22,341 nucleotides of DNA from F1-120-MAGs118 sp013360535 (lineage in GTDB: Bacteria > Planctomycetota > UBA1135 > GCA-002686595): contig JAPKHC010000052.1 of assembly GCA_026647215.1 (NCBI GenBank), positions 1-22,341 of the forward strand, in the 5' to 3' direction. Of this stretch, positions 15,993 to 22,341 are shown in pieces (positions within the stretch are counted from its first letter, which is position 1; the number at the start of each line of letters is the position of its first letter). The notes below the pieces were generated by a model that had not been told where the DNA came from, did no database searches, and saw nothing but the letters and a program-made list of their open reading frames with translations. The position numbers and the translations under genes are program-made.

Positions 15993-17105
15993 TCAACGCG
16001 CGCCGTGGGTCAGCACGAAGACCCGGCCGCCGTAACCCGAGCCGACCAGCTCGTCGCTGTCGTTGCGCTGGTCGAGCTCGCCCACGCCCAGCCAGTGCCC
16101 GCGATCGCGGTCGGTGAAGATCGCGCGGGCGCTCCAGTTTCCGGCCGCATCCCGCGCGACGAGCTCGACGTTGGCGCTGTAGCCGAAGAGCGCGAGCTCT
16201 TCCGTCGCCCCCGGAGTTCCGAAGCGGCCGGTCACGATGCCGCGCAGTCCCTGAGGCCCGCTGTGGATGCGTTCGTTGCGCCAACCCTGCGCCGTGCGCT
16301 CCGAGCGCCACACGACTCCGTCGTCGCTCGCCGAGTACAGCACCCCCGAACGGCCGACGGCGACGCGCCCCAGTCCGCTCTCGACCTGCAGCACGCTCTC
16401 GCCGGGACTTCCGAGCACGTCGACCGGTCGGATCTCGAGCGAGCCATCGCGCGAGACCAGCGCGAGACGCCCGTCGGGAAGCAGCGCCGCATCGCGCACG
16501 CGCCCGCGCGTCTTCGCGATCTCGCGCGCCTCGAAGCGCGTGCCGTCCGTCGGCGCCGCCAGCCGCCAGATCGAGCCCGGACTCGTGAAGGCGACGAGCT
16601 CACCCTCGCAGGCGACCAGCGTGTGCACTTCCGCGCCCGCGAGGTCCGCGATCAGGTTGCAGTCGAGCACGCCCTCGGGCTGCGGCGTGATCTGGTACAC
16701 GCGTCCGCTCTCGGCGCCGACGTACAGCTCGCGCCCGGGCTTGCGCGGGTCGAGGTCGCCGAGCGCGAGGCCGCCGAGCCACGTGCCGTCGGAGCACGCG
16801 ACCAGATCGGTCCACTTGCCCGCGTACTGCACGAGCACGTGGCAGCGCCCGAGGTCATCGAGCGCGACGACCTCGTTGCCGCCGTAGCTCTCGAACACGT
16901 CGAGCACCTTCGTCGTCCACACGCCGGTCGTGCCGAGGTCGAGCGCGATCGCGACGTCCCAGCCCTTGGCCGCGACGGGTCTGGCGAGCAGCGCGTTCGA
17001 TTCCGCGCCGCCGACGGCCTGCGCCGTCGCTTGCGGTTGCGCCTGACAGGCGGCCAGCACGAACGCGGCGGCAAGAGGGAACGCGAACTGGCGGTGGTCG
17101 AGCAT
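15993..17105 (-). CDS. Lipoprotein with beta-propeller-like repeats, unknown function
   Basis: A 370-residue envelope protein. The leader (LDHRQFAFPLAAAFVLAAC) has a lipobox LAAC with Cys20 followed by Gln-Ala-Gln, so lipid anchoring is likely. The rest is beta-rich with repeated 'strand, D/G-rich turn, strand' units such as GNEVVALDDLGRCHVLVQY, LGDLDPRKPGRELYVGAESGRVYQI, DAALLPDGRLALVSRDGSLEIRP and GRVAVGRSGVLYSASDDGVVW. This suggests a six- or seven-bladed propeller of the VCBS/FG-GAP or WD-like kind. No catalytic motif is visible. ATG 17105 is preferred over the adjacent GTG 17108 because AAGGAG sits 8 nt before the ATG. Its promoter overlaps the end of the hydrolase gene, so it may be transcribed separately. 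Confidence 0.8.
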   Translation of the reverse strand: MLDHRQFAFPLAAAFVLAACQAQPQATAQAVGGAESNALLARPVAAKGWDVAIALDLGTTGVWTTKVLDVFESYGGNEVVALDDLGRCHVLVQYAGKWTDLVACSDGTWLGGLALGDLDPRKPGRELYVGAESGRVYQITPQPEGVLDCNLIADLAGAEVHTLVACEGELVAFTSPGSIWRLAAPTDGTRFEAREIAKTRGRVRDAALLPDGRLALVSRDGSLEIRPVDVLGSPGESVLQVESGLGRVAVGRSGVLYSASDDGVVWRSERTAQGWRNERIHSGPQGLRGIVTGRFGTPGATEELALFGYSANVELVARDAAGNWSARAIFTDRDRGHWLGVGELDQRNDSDELVGSGYGGRVFVLTHGAR

Positions 17106-17126
17106 CACGAGGACTCCTTGGGAGCG

Positions 17127-17155
17127 ACGCTAGCGCGCCGGGACACGCACGTCAC
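17127..17155 (-). promoter_or_regulatory. Sigma70-type promoter of the propeller lipoprotein gene
   Basis: On the minus strand GTGACG (17155-17150), a 17-nt spacer and TAGCGT (17132-17127), then a leader of about 15 nt containing AAGGAG. The -35 overlaps the stop codon of the upstream hydrolase gene. Confidence 0.55.
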
Positions 17156-17805
17156 GCGCGCGGCGCGCCCACGAGCTGCGCGAGCACTTCCGGCGGCAGT
17201 TCGTGGCCACCGTCGAACTCCAGCGTCGTGCACGCGAGTTCCGCTTCGGCGAGCCGCGTGCGGTCGCGCTCAAGCCACTCCGCCGTGTGGTAAGCATCAC
17301 CACGCCCGCGGACGAGCTCGATCCGCGTCGCTTCGAGCCGCGCTCGCGCCCGCACGAGCTCGACATCGGGCGGCACGCCGCCGCCGAAGCTGACGAGCCG
17401 CTCCAGCCGCGTCGTGCCGAGCGTCGCCCAGCGCCAGACCGTCGCCGCACCTTGCGAGAAACCGAGCGCCACTCGCCGCTGCGGCGCCCCGAGCTCGCGC
17501 TCGCTCCAGCGCGCGACCTCGTCGAGGTACTCGACGTAGTCCGCGATCTCGTCCTCGCGCAGCTCCCTCGTCATCCACGACGCGCCGATCGGTCCCGACG
17601 AGCCGCGCCGGTAGAAACGCGACAACGCCTCCGGCACGACGAGCAGGCGCTCGCGACTTTCGAGCGGCTTGCACTCCGCCAGCATGTCCGCCGCGACTTG
17701 CGCGTAACCGTGCACGAGGATCCAGGTCTCGCGCGCGGTTCGCGGGTCGCCGTGCACTTCGACGCGTGCCGTGCGCCGCACTCGGAGGGCGTGGGTCGTG
17801 CTCAT
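17152..17805 (-). CDS. Alpha/beta hydrolase of the phospholipase/carboxylesterase type
   Basis: A 217-residue cytosolic hydrolase, the usual size for this family (acyl-protein thioesterase and carboxylesterase relatives). The catalytic triad is visible: Ser117 in the nucleophile elbow GFSQGA, Asp170 in VRGRGDAYH, and His201 in DGGHELP. An HGY oxyanion motif lies at 32-34 (WILVHGYAQ). ATG 17805 is 32 nt after the lptB stop on the same strand and likely co-transcribed; an ACGAG purine stretch is the only Shine-Dalgarno-like element. The frame is open further upstream only because it overlaps lptB. Substrate unknown. Confidence 0.88.
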   Translation of the reverse strand: MSTTHALRVRRTARVEVHGDPRTARETWILVHGYAQVAADMLAECKPLESRERLLVVPEALSRFYRRGSSGPIGASWMTRELREDEIADYVEYLDEVARWSERELGAPQRRVALGFSQGAATVWRWATLGTTRLERLVSFGGGVPPDVELVRARARLEATRIELVRGRGDAYHTAEWLERDRTRLAEAELACTTLEFDGGHELPPEVLAQLVGAPRA

Positions 17806-17837
17806 CTCGTTTCGCTTCGCCGCGCTGGCGCTGCGCT

Positions 17838-18641
17838 TCAGGAGCCGAGCATCTCGCGCTCTTCCGCGACCGAGACGCCGCCGACGACGGGCGCGTCGAA
17901 CGTGTGGCCGAGGTACTTCTCGCGCACGAGCGGGTCGCGGATGATCTCGGCGGGCGTGCCTTCCTTGAGCAGCTTGCCCGAGCCGATCACGTAGGCGCGG
18001 TCGCACAGCTGCAGCGTCTCGCGCACGTTGTGATCGGTGATCAGGATGCCGAGGTTGCGCGCGCGCATGCGCTGCACGAGTCCCTGGATGTCGGCGACGG
18101 CGATCGGGTCGACGCCCGCGAAGGGTTCGTCGAGCAGCAGGATCAGCGGCTTGGTCGCGAGCGCGCGCGCAAGCTCGAGGCGGCGCACCTCGCCGCCGGA
18201 GAGCGTGTTCGCGATGCTGGTCTCGACGTGCGCGAGCTCGAGCTCGCCGATCAGGCGCGTCGCCTCGCTCTCGCGCTGCGCGTGCGAGTACGGCAGCGTC
18301 TCGAGCACCGCGCGCAGGTTGTCGCGCACGGACAGCGTCTGGAAGATGCTGCGGTCCTGCGGCAAATAGCCCATTCCCAGGCGCGCGCGCTTGTACATCG
18401 GCAGCCGCGAGCACTCCTCGCCGCGCAGCCGCACCTCGCCCGCGTCGGGGTGCGTCAGGCCGACGGTCATGCGGAAACTGGTCGATTTTCCCGCGCCATT
18501 CGCGCCGAGCAGGCCGACGATCTCGCCCGCGCGGACCTGGAACGACACCCCGTCGACGACGGTGCGCTTCTTGAACGCCTTGACGAGGCCCTTGACCTCG
18601 AGGAGCAGCTCGCCGGCCACCGGATCGGGGCGCTGGATCAT
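17838..18641 (-). CDS. lptB: Lipopolysaccharide export ABC transporter ATPase LptB
   Basis: Cytoplasmic ATPase that powers extraction of lipopolysaccharide from the inner membrane. The 267-residue product has Walker A GANGAGKST (46-54), Q-loop Gln95 (YLPQDRSIF), signature LSGGE (147-151), Walker B LILLLDEPFAGVDP with Asp171/Glu172, and H-loop His204 in ITDHNVRET, the last being typical of LptB/YhbG. The C-terminal tail (GHTFDAPVVGG onwards) is about 20 residues longer than in E. coli. The usual partners lptA, lptC, lptF and lptG are not adjacent; an esterase follows instead. The close family LivG/LivF is an alternative but fits the H-loop context less well. Confidence 0.88.
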   Translation of the reverse strand: MIQRPDPVAGELLLEVKGLVKAFKKRTVVDGVSFQVRAGEIVGLLGANGAGKSTSFRMTVGLTHPDAGEVRLRGEECSRLPMYKRARLGMGYLPQDRSIFQTLSVRDNLRAVLETLPYSHAQRESEATRLIGELELAHVETSIANTLSGGEVRRLELARALATKPLILLLDEPFAGVDPIAVADIQGLVQRMRARNLGILITDHNVRETLQLCDRAYVIGSGKLLKEGTPAEIIRDPLVREKYLGHTFDAPVVGGVSVAEEREMLGS

Positions 18642-18647
18642 GGGCGG

Positions 18648-18653
18648 AGTCTA
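18648..18653 (-). promoter_or_regulatory. -10 element TAGACT of lptB, leaderless geometry
   Basis: On the minus strand CCTAGACT ends 6 nt before ATG 18641. There is no Shine-Dalgarno sequence in the 6 nt. The -35 is poor. Confidence 0.45.
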
Positions 18654-18694
18654 GGCGGCGGCAGGGCGCGATGCTCGCCCGCGCTGTCGCTCCG

Positions 18695-18716
18695 AATGCG
18701 ACTTCCTTAGGCGTGC
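18695..18716 (+). repeat. Direct repeat copy 1 (AATGCGACTTC-n4-GGCGTGC)
   Basis: Eleven identical bases, four different and seven identical compared with copy 2 at 18821-18842. The copies are 126 bp apart. Could be a dispersed intergenic repeat. Confidence 0.55.
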
Positions 18717-18820
18717 GTTGCGGGTCGCGACCGCCCGAACGGGCCGCGGCTTGGGGGCGTCTGGCGTCGGATGGAACGCCTCGCCGGGCTCCGGACCGGG
18801 CGGCGCGCGCCGGGGCTCAA

Positions 18821-18842
18821 AATGCGACTTCGAAGGGCGTGC
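18821..18842 (+). repeat. Direct repeat copy 2 (AATGCGACTTC-n4-GGCGTGC)
   Basis: Second copy of the motif at 18695-18716. The 126-bp period is a multiple of three, so a duplicated coding unit cannot be fully excluded. Confidence 0.55.
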
Positions 18843-18883
18843 TCCGGCTCGCCGCGGACCTCCGCCGCGCCCCGAAATGGGCT

Positions 18884-18892
18884 TGTGGATAA
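18884..18892 (-). promoter_or_regulatory. Perfect DnaA-box match
   Basis: The minus strand reads TTATCCACA, the consensus DnaA box. A degenerate second copy (TGTGGAGGA on plus, 18895-18903) follows 2 nt later. It is isolated in a gene-free stretch; an origin is not supported by neighbouring genes. Confidence 0.45.
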
Positions 18893-19225
18893 CTTGTGGA
18901 GGAAGTTCTCGCGTCGCAGGTCGCTTCCGGACTCAAGGTCAAGCCCCGCGCAAGGATTTTTGGCCTCCGGGCCAAGGTGCCGATCCTGCTCGCCCGCGGG
19001 CCCCTCTGGGGGTGCTTTCCGGGCGGTTTGAGCCGAACCCGCGCATTCTGCCTTTCAGACTGCCGCGAACGATCGCACCGGATCGGTGGCGCGGCGATGG
19101 ACGATTTCCCGTTTCCGGCGCTGTTGAAAACCGCACTCCTACGCACCGCCGGAACGCTCGCTCCGCCGCCGGTCCCGCGACTCGCCATGGGCGCCGCGGA
19201 GCGCTCCGCCAAGGCCCTCAGGCGC

Positions 19226-20665
19226 TCAACGGATCCACTGCAGTCGGTAGGTGCTGAAACGGAACGAGAACGGCCAGAAGACCGCCAAGGCGCGGCCCGC
19301 GATCAGCGCGCGCGGAACGAACGGGGCGGGGTCGATGCGCGACGCCGGGGGCTTCTCGGCGCTCTTGGGGAACACGTGGCGCTCGCCGTAGACGTCCCGG
19401 AAGAAAGTCGTGACGCCGTCGGGGGTGTTCTCGCGGATCGGGTTGGAGTCCGGCAGGTAGCGGCCGTCGGCCGGGCCCTCGCGCGCGTTGCCGAGCACGG
19501 GCTTGCCGTCGGGGGCGCCGTTCCACAGGAGCGCGAGCGTGCGCCACTCGCGGCTGTCGCTCGAGTCCTGCGTGTTGTCGCCGAGCATGAAGTAGTGCCC
19601 CTCGGGGATCTTCCAGCTCGTGGCGTTGTCGGAGCCCGTGTAGAAGATGTCGCGGAAGACCTGCAGGTCCTCGAGGCGCGCGCCGCCGCCGGAGAGCTCG
19701 AGCTTGACGCCCGAGGCCTGATCGAGCGCGGGCGGAACTTCGAGCGTCGCGATCGTCTCGCCGTCGAGGAACAGCGCGAGCCGGTCGTCGAGGTTCTCGG
19801 CGGCGATGTCGTAGGTGCGGCCGGCCTCGAGGCGCGTGCCGACCTCGACGGACGACGGCTCGTAGCGCTCGATCTGCGCCCACACGACCTCGATGCGGCC
19901 GCTCGCGGTCGCGCGCGGGCCGGGCAGCGTGAAGCGATAACGACGGCCGCCTTCGGAGAGCTCGACCGTCACACTCTCGAGCTCCGCACGCGGCGTCACG
20001 CGGCCGGTGAAGCGCAGGTCGCCGACGGTGTTCGCGTTCGAGCGGTGGAACTCGGGGAACTGGCGCATCGCGGCGCGCGCGCCCGGCGGATAGCCGTGCT
20101 CGTACGTGTCGAGGATCGAGCCGCCGCCGTGCGCCATGAAGGTCAGCGTCGTCGCCGCGGTGGCGTCGATGTCGCGCGAGTTGACCGAGCGGTTGCCCTC
20201 GGCCATCCAGTGCACGTCGCGCGGCGCCGGGCCCTCGTCGATCGCCTTCCAGTGCGCGGCCATCACCTTCGACGGGCGCCGCAGCACGCGCCACTCGTCC
20301 TTCTGCGCGTCCTTGAGCCACAGGTCGCCGTACTGGATGCGCAGCTCGTCACCGGGCATGCCGACGAGGCGCTTGACGAAGTTCTGCGCGCGGTTGAGCG
20401 GGTACTTGAAGATCACCACCTCGAAGCGCTCGGGGTCGCGCAGGTGGTAGGAGAGCTTGTCGACGAGGATGCGGTCCTTGATCTCGCCGACGAGCTGTCC
20501 GCGCTCGCGCAGCTCGAGCCCCATCAGCGTCGGCTGCATCGAGCCCGTCGGGATCTGGTAGGCCTCGACCGCGAAGTACTTGAGCATCACGGCCATCACG
20601 ATGGCGACCGTGAAGGCCTCGATGTTCTCGCGCCAGCGCTGGTGGGGCTTCTTGGTGTGGGCCAC
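19226..20665 (-). CDS. lepB: Signal peptidase I with large beta-rich insertion
   Basis: Membrane serine protease that removes signal peptides from exported proteins. The 479-residue product is far longer than the 200-320 usual. Order: transmembrane segment (about 15-34); catalytic Ser42 (IPTGSMQPTL); Lys98 in NFVKRLVGMPGDEL, the general base; then residues about 115-352, an insertion; then box E with GDN (362-364) and SSDSREW (368-374); and a C-terminal tail of about 100 residues ending in a hydrophobic stretch. The insertion contains strands and the phrase 'AENLDDRLALFLDGETI', which resembles a LamG/concanavalin-like sandwich. Long signal peptidases of this style are a planctomycete trait (memory, not search). 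The start is GTG 20665; the next Met is inside the membrane segment, so GTG is chosen. Divergent from the ATP-grasp gene. Confidence 0.93.
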   Translation of the reverse strand: MAHTKKPHQRWRENIEAFTVAIVMAVMLKYFAVEAYQIPTGSMQPTLMGLELRERGQLVGEIKDRILVDKLSYHLRDPERFEVVIFKYPLNRAQNFVKRLVGMPGDELRIQYGDLWLKDAQKDEWRVLRRPSKVMAAHWKAIDEGPAPRDVHWMAEGNRSVNSRDIDATAATTLTFMAHGGGSILDTYEHGYPPGARAAMRQFPEFHRSNANTVGDLRFTGRVTPRAELESVTVELSEGGRRYRFTLPGPRATASGRIEVVWAQIERYEPSSVEVGTRLEAGRTYDIAAENLDDRLALFLDGETIATLEVPPALDQASGVKLELSGGGARLEDLQVFRDIFYTGSDNATSWKIPEGHYFMLGDNTQDSSDSREWRTLALLWNGAPDGKPVLGNAREGPADGRYLPDSNPIRENTPDGVTTFFRDVYGERHVFPKSAEKPPASRIDPAPFVPRALIAGRALAVFWPFSFRFSTYRLQWIR

Positions 20666-20791
20666 GTGGAGTTCCCGGCGCGGAATCAGACAGGGGCGGC
20701 GCGGGCGGCGTCAAGCCGCGCGGAGGAAAAGCTCGCGTGGGTCCGCGGTGGCGAGCGAGCGCGGACCGGTACATGATGCGCCTGCGGCACC

Positions 20792-22012
20792 ATGCACGTC
20801 CTGTTCGTCTCGCCGGACACCGGCTCCTACAACCACCAGTTCCTGCGGGGGCTGCGCGAGCTCGGTGCGCGGGTCACCGGCGTCGGTCTCGCTCCGCGCG
20901 AGCGGCTCTCGGAGAAGGTCCGGCCGCTGCTCGACCACTACGTCGCCTGCGAGCGCCTGCTCGACGGGGAGGCGCTCACCACCGCCGTGCGCGCGCTGCC
21001 CGACGTCGCGACGATCGAGCGGGTCGAGACGATCGACGAGCCGCTGGTCGAGACTGCGGCGCACGTGCGCGAGAAGCTCGGCCTTCCGGGGCTCTCGGTC
21101 GCCACCGCGCGCCTGTGCCGCGACAAGGTCGCGATGAAGGCCTTCCTGCGCGAGCGTGGCATCCCGTGCGCGAACTCGGCCTCGGTCGGCAGCGAGGCGG
21201 AACTGCGCGAGTTCGCCGAGCGCGAGGGCTATCCGCTGATCGTCAAGCCGATCGCCGGCTTCAACTCGCTCGACACGTGGAAAGTCGACGACGCGGCGCG
21301 CCTCACCGAGCTCCTCCCGCGCCTGGGCTTGAAGGACAAGAAGCGTGTCGCCGTCGAGGAGTTCATCGACGGCCACGAAGGCTTCTACGACACGCTCATC
21401 GGCCCCGAGGGCGTGCGCCACGACTTCGTCGGCCACTACTTCCCCGGCTGCCTCGAGGCCAACCGCACGCGCTGGATCTCGCCGCAGATCGCGATCACCA
21501 ACCGGGTCGAGCTCGGCAGCTACGCCGAGCTGCGCGAGACCGGCCGCCGCGTGGTCGACGCGCTCGGCCTGCGCTCGACGGCCACGCACATGGAGTGGTT
21601 CTTCGGCCCCAAGGGCCTGAAGTTCTCCGAGATCGGCGCGCGTCCGGCGGGCGAGCGCATCTGGGAGATGTACTCGCGCGGCAACGACTTCGACGTGTTC
21701 CGCGAGTGGGCGCTCGCCGTGTTCGGCCGTCCGAGCGAAGCCAAGCCCTCGCGCCGCCTCGCCGTCGGCTCGATCCAGATCCGCCCCGACCGCGACGGCA
21801 AGTTTCTCTCCCACACCGGCGTCGAGCAGGCCTTCCAGAAGCTCGGTTCGTCGATCTACGAGCACTCCGTCCCCGCCGTCGGCTCTCCCACGTCGGCGCT
21901 CGACCGCGGCTGGCTGTGCAACACGTGGTTCCGGCTCTCGCAGGCCGACTTCGACGAGCTGCGCCGCTCGATGACGTTCCTCGGCGACACCGTGAAGTCG
22001 CGCGCCAAGTAG
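20792..22012 (+). CDS. ATP-grasp enzyme, unknown substrate
   Basis: A 406-residue cytosolic ligase-like protein. An N-terminal Rossmann-type subdomain (MHVLFVSPDTGSYNHQFLRGLRELG) is followed by the ATP-grasp core: LSVATARLCRDKVAMKAFLRERGIP (101-125), Lys152 in YPLIVKPIAGFNS, the acidic VAVEEFIDG (187-194), and the magnesium-binding 'HMEWFFGPKGLKFSEIGARPAGERIW' (266-291). The closest style is the carbamoyl-phosphate-synthase/biotin-carboxylase-like branch that joins a carboxylate to an amine or thiol. Here the product is unknown. The C-terminus (about 325-406) forms a separate small subdomain. No partner biosynthetic genes are next to it. Divergent from lepB (126-nt gap). ATG 20792 has no Shine-Dalgarno sequence; a CATGAT -10-like element lies 14 nt upstream. 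Confidence 0.85.
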   Translation: MHVLFVSPDTGSYNHQFLRGLRELGARVTGVGLAPRERLSEKVRPLLDHYVACERLLDGEALTTAVRALPDVATIERVETIDEPLVETAAHVREKLGLPGLSVATARLCRDKVAMKAFLRERGIPCANSASVGSEAELREFAEREGYPLIVKPIAGFNSLDTWKVDDAARLTELLPRLGLKDKKRVAVEEFIDGHEGFYDTLIGPEGVRHDFVGHYFPGCLEANRTRWISPQIAITNRVELGSYAELRETGRRVVDALGLRSTATHMEWFFGPKGLKFSEIGARPAGERIWEMYSRGNDFDVFREWALAVFGRPSEAKPSRRLAVGSIQIRPDRDGKFLSHTGVEQAFQKLGSSIYEHSVPAVGSPTSALDRGWLCNTWFRLSQADFDELRRSMTFLGDTVKSRAK

Positions 22013-22290
22013 CTCGCGTCGGTCGCGCTGCTTCGGTGTTTCTCTGCTGGCTCGCGCGTTCGGCGAACACGGAGGGGGGGGAGGGAGCGGAGAGGAGCGG
22101 AGGGGAGAGGCAACGGGCGCGGTGGAGCGGTGAGGCGTTGCCTGGTCGGACTCGGACGGCAGCGGAGGGAGGAAAGAGGGAGCCCGGAGTCGGGCGACGG
22201 CGGAGCTAGAACCGATCGGTGTGGAAACGGAGTCGGGCGGCGTAGCGTCTGGAGGGCAGTACCACCCACCCCCAAACGCCAAACCACCCG
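22013..22290. other. Intergenic region with polypurine tract, hairpin, repeats and palindrome
   Basis: A near-pure polypurine run (22071-22110, only two C) includes an 8-G run. It is followed by a 7-bp perfect stem GGCAACG/CGTTGCC (22109-22115 with 22136-22142), a 12-bp direct repeat CGGAGTCGGGCG at 22185-22196 and 22228-22239, and a perfect palindrome ACCGATCGGT at 22211-22220. The -10 element TAGCGT (22243-22248) lies downstream. No reading frame with family resemblance is seen. Confidence 0.55.
22243..22248 (+). promoter_or_regulatory. -10 element TAGCGT before the possible gene at 22291
   Basis: Same hexamer as the lipoprotein promoter. The -35 at 17-nt spacing is poor. A 12-bp repeat copy ends 3 nt before it and a perfect palindrome sits just upstream of the -35 position. 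Confidence 0.35.
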
Positions 22291-22341
22291 ATGAAGACCA
22301 CAGATAGCAAGTCCAACGCCTCCTTGTCCCCGTCCTCGTCG
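22291..22341 (+). CDS. Possible start of a gene cut by the window edge
   Basis: An ATG at 22291 opens a frame of 17 codons that reaches the edge without a stop (MKTTDSKSNASLSPSSS). It is Ser-rich and polar, with no motif. Support is the upstream -10 element and the position after a promoter-like region. No Shine-Dalgarno sequence. Function unknown. Confidence 0.3.
   Translation, partial: MKTTDSKSNASLSPSSS

Larger units (their letters stand above)
18642..19225. other. 584-bp gene-free region between lptB and lepB
   Basis: No open frame here has family resemblance. It holds the lptB promoter, two copies of an AATGCGACTTC-n4-GGCGTGC motif 126 bp apart, a perfect DnaA-box match, a TTGGCC-TCCG-GGCCAA tetraloop hairpin (18960-18975), and a possible second hairpin (about 18990-19026). 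A 73-codon frame (18671-18892) spans both repeat copies but has no other support. Confidence 0.6.

Noticed and set aside
14248..16035. A 595-codon plus-strand frame opposite etfA and etfB
   Set aside because: Shadow of two certain genes; Asp/Gly/Arg-rich nonsense-like composition.
18671..18892. 73-codon frame containing both direct-repeat copies
   Set aside because: No Shine-Dalgarno sequence, Arg/Ala-rich and no resemblance; reported only as part of the noncoding region.
18884..18903. Chromosomal replication origin
   Set aside because: One consensus and one degenerate DnaA box only, no AT-rich unwinding region and no dnaA/dnaN or other origin-linked genes nearby.
18896..20776. A 626-codon plus-strand frame opposite lepB
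   Set aside because: Shadow of lepB and its flank; no motif, and it begins in the noncoding region.
1..22341. CRISPR array or transposon
   Set aside because: No regularly spaced identical repeats, no transposase and no terminal inverted repeats seen on reading both strands.

Overview
The window is G+C-rich (about 70% by eye) and densely coded. It looks like a chromosomal segment of a Gram-negative-type bacterium, and Planctomycetota is the best guess. Supporting points are a GTG-started signal peptidase I with a roughly 230-residue beta-rich insertion between its catalytic boxes, an ECF-like sigma factor of the type common in that phylum, an LptB (outer-membrane lipopolysaccharide export) homologue, and lipoprotein signals. 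The phylum is an inference from gene style; there is no rRNA here. Nothing indicates a prophage, insertion sequence or CRISPR array.

Left part (1-7,520): the minus strand carries groES-groEL (groEL runs off the left edge) with a CheY-like receiver gene upstream. The plus strand then carries an M19 dipeptidase, a membrane-anchored protein of unknown function, an exported Fe-type superoxide dismutase with a Tat/lipoprotein leader, a strong hairpin terminator, and a hybrid sensor histidine kinase.

Middle (7,538-13,890): a small helical DNA-binding-like protein (minus) is divergent from a secreted, subtilisin-like protease whose catalytic Asp position is Glu. A DUF669-like (candidate single-strand-binding) protein, cytidine deaminase and NAD-dependent DNA ligase follow (cdd and ligA 5 nt apart), then a sigma factor and tRNA-Val(CAC).

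Right part (13,890-22,341): the minus strand carries etfB-etfA (electron-transfer flavoprotein), a beta-propeller-like lipoprotein, lptB with an esterase-type hydrolase, and lepB. A 584-bp gene-free stretch with a perfect DnaA-box match lies between lptB and lepB. A plus-strand ATP-grasp enzyme is divergent from lepB, and the window ends in a polypurine/hairpin/palindrome region before the possible start of another gene.

The most consistent regulatory signal is a TAnnnT-type -10 element, often GCTAnnnT, sometimes with a good -35. At four genes it sits only 6-8 nt from the start codon, which predicts leaderless mRNAs. At others it is followed by a short leader with a Shine-Dalgarno sequence. 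Beyond that and a few unusual protein architectures, I see no clear multi-gene novel system; most genes are housekeeping.
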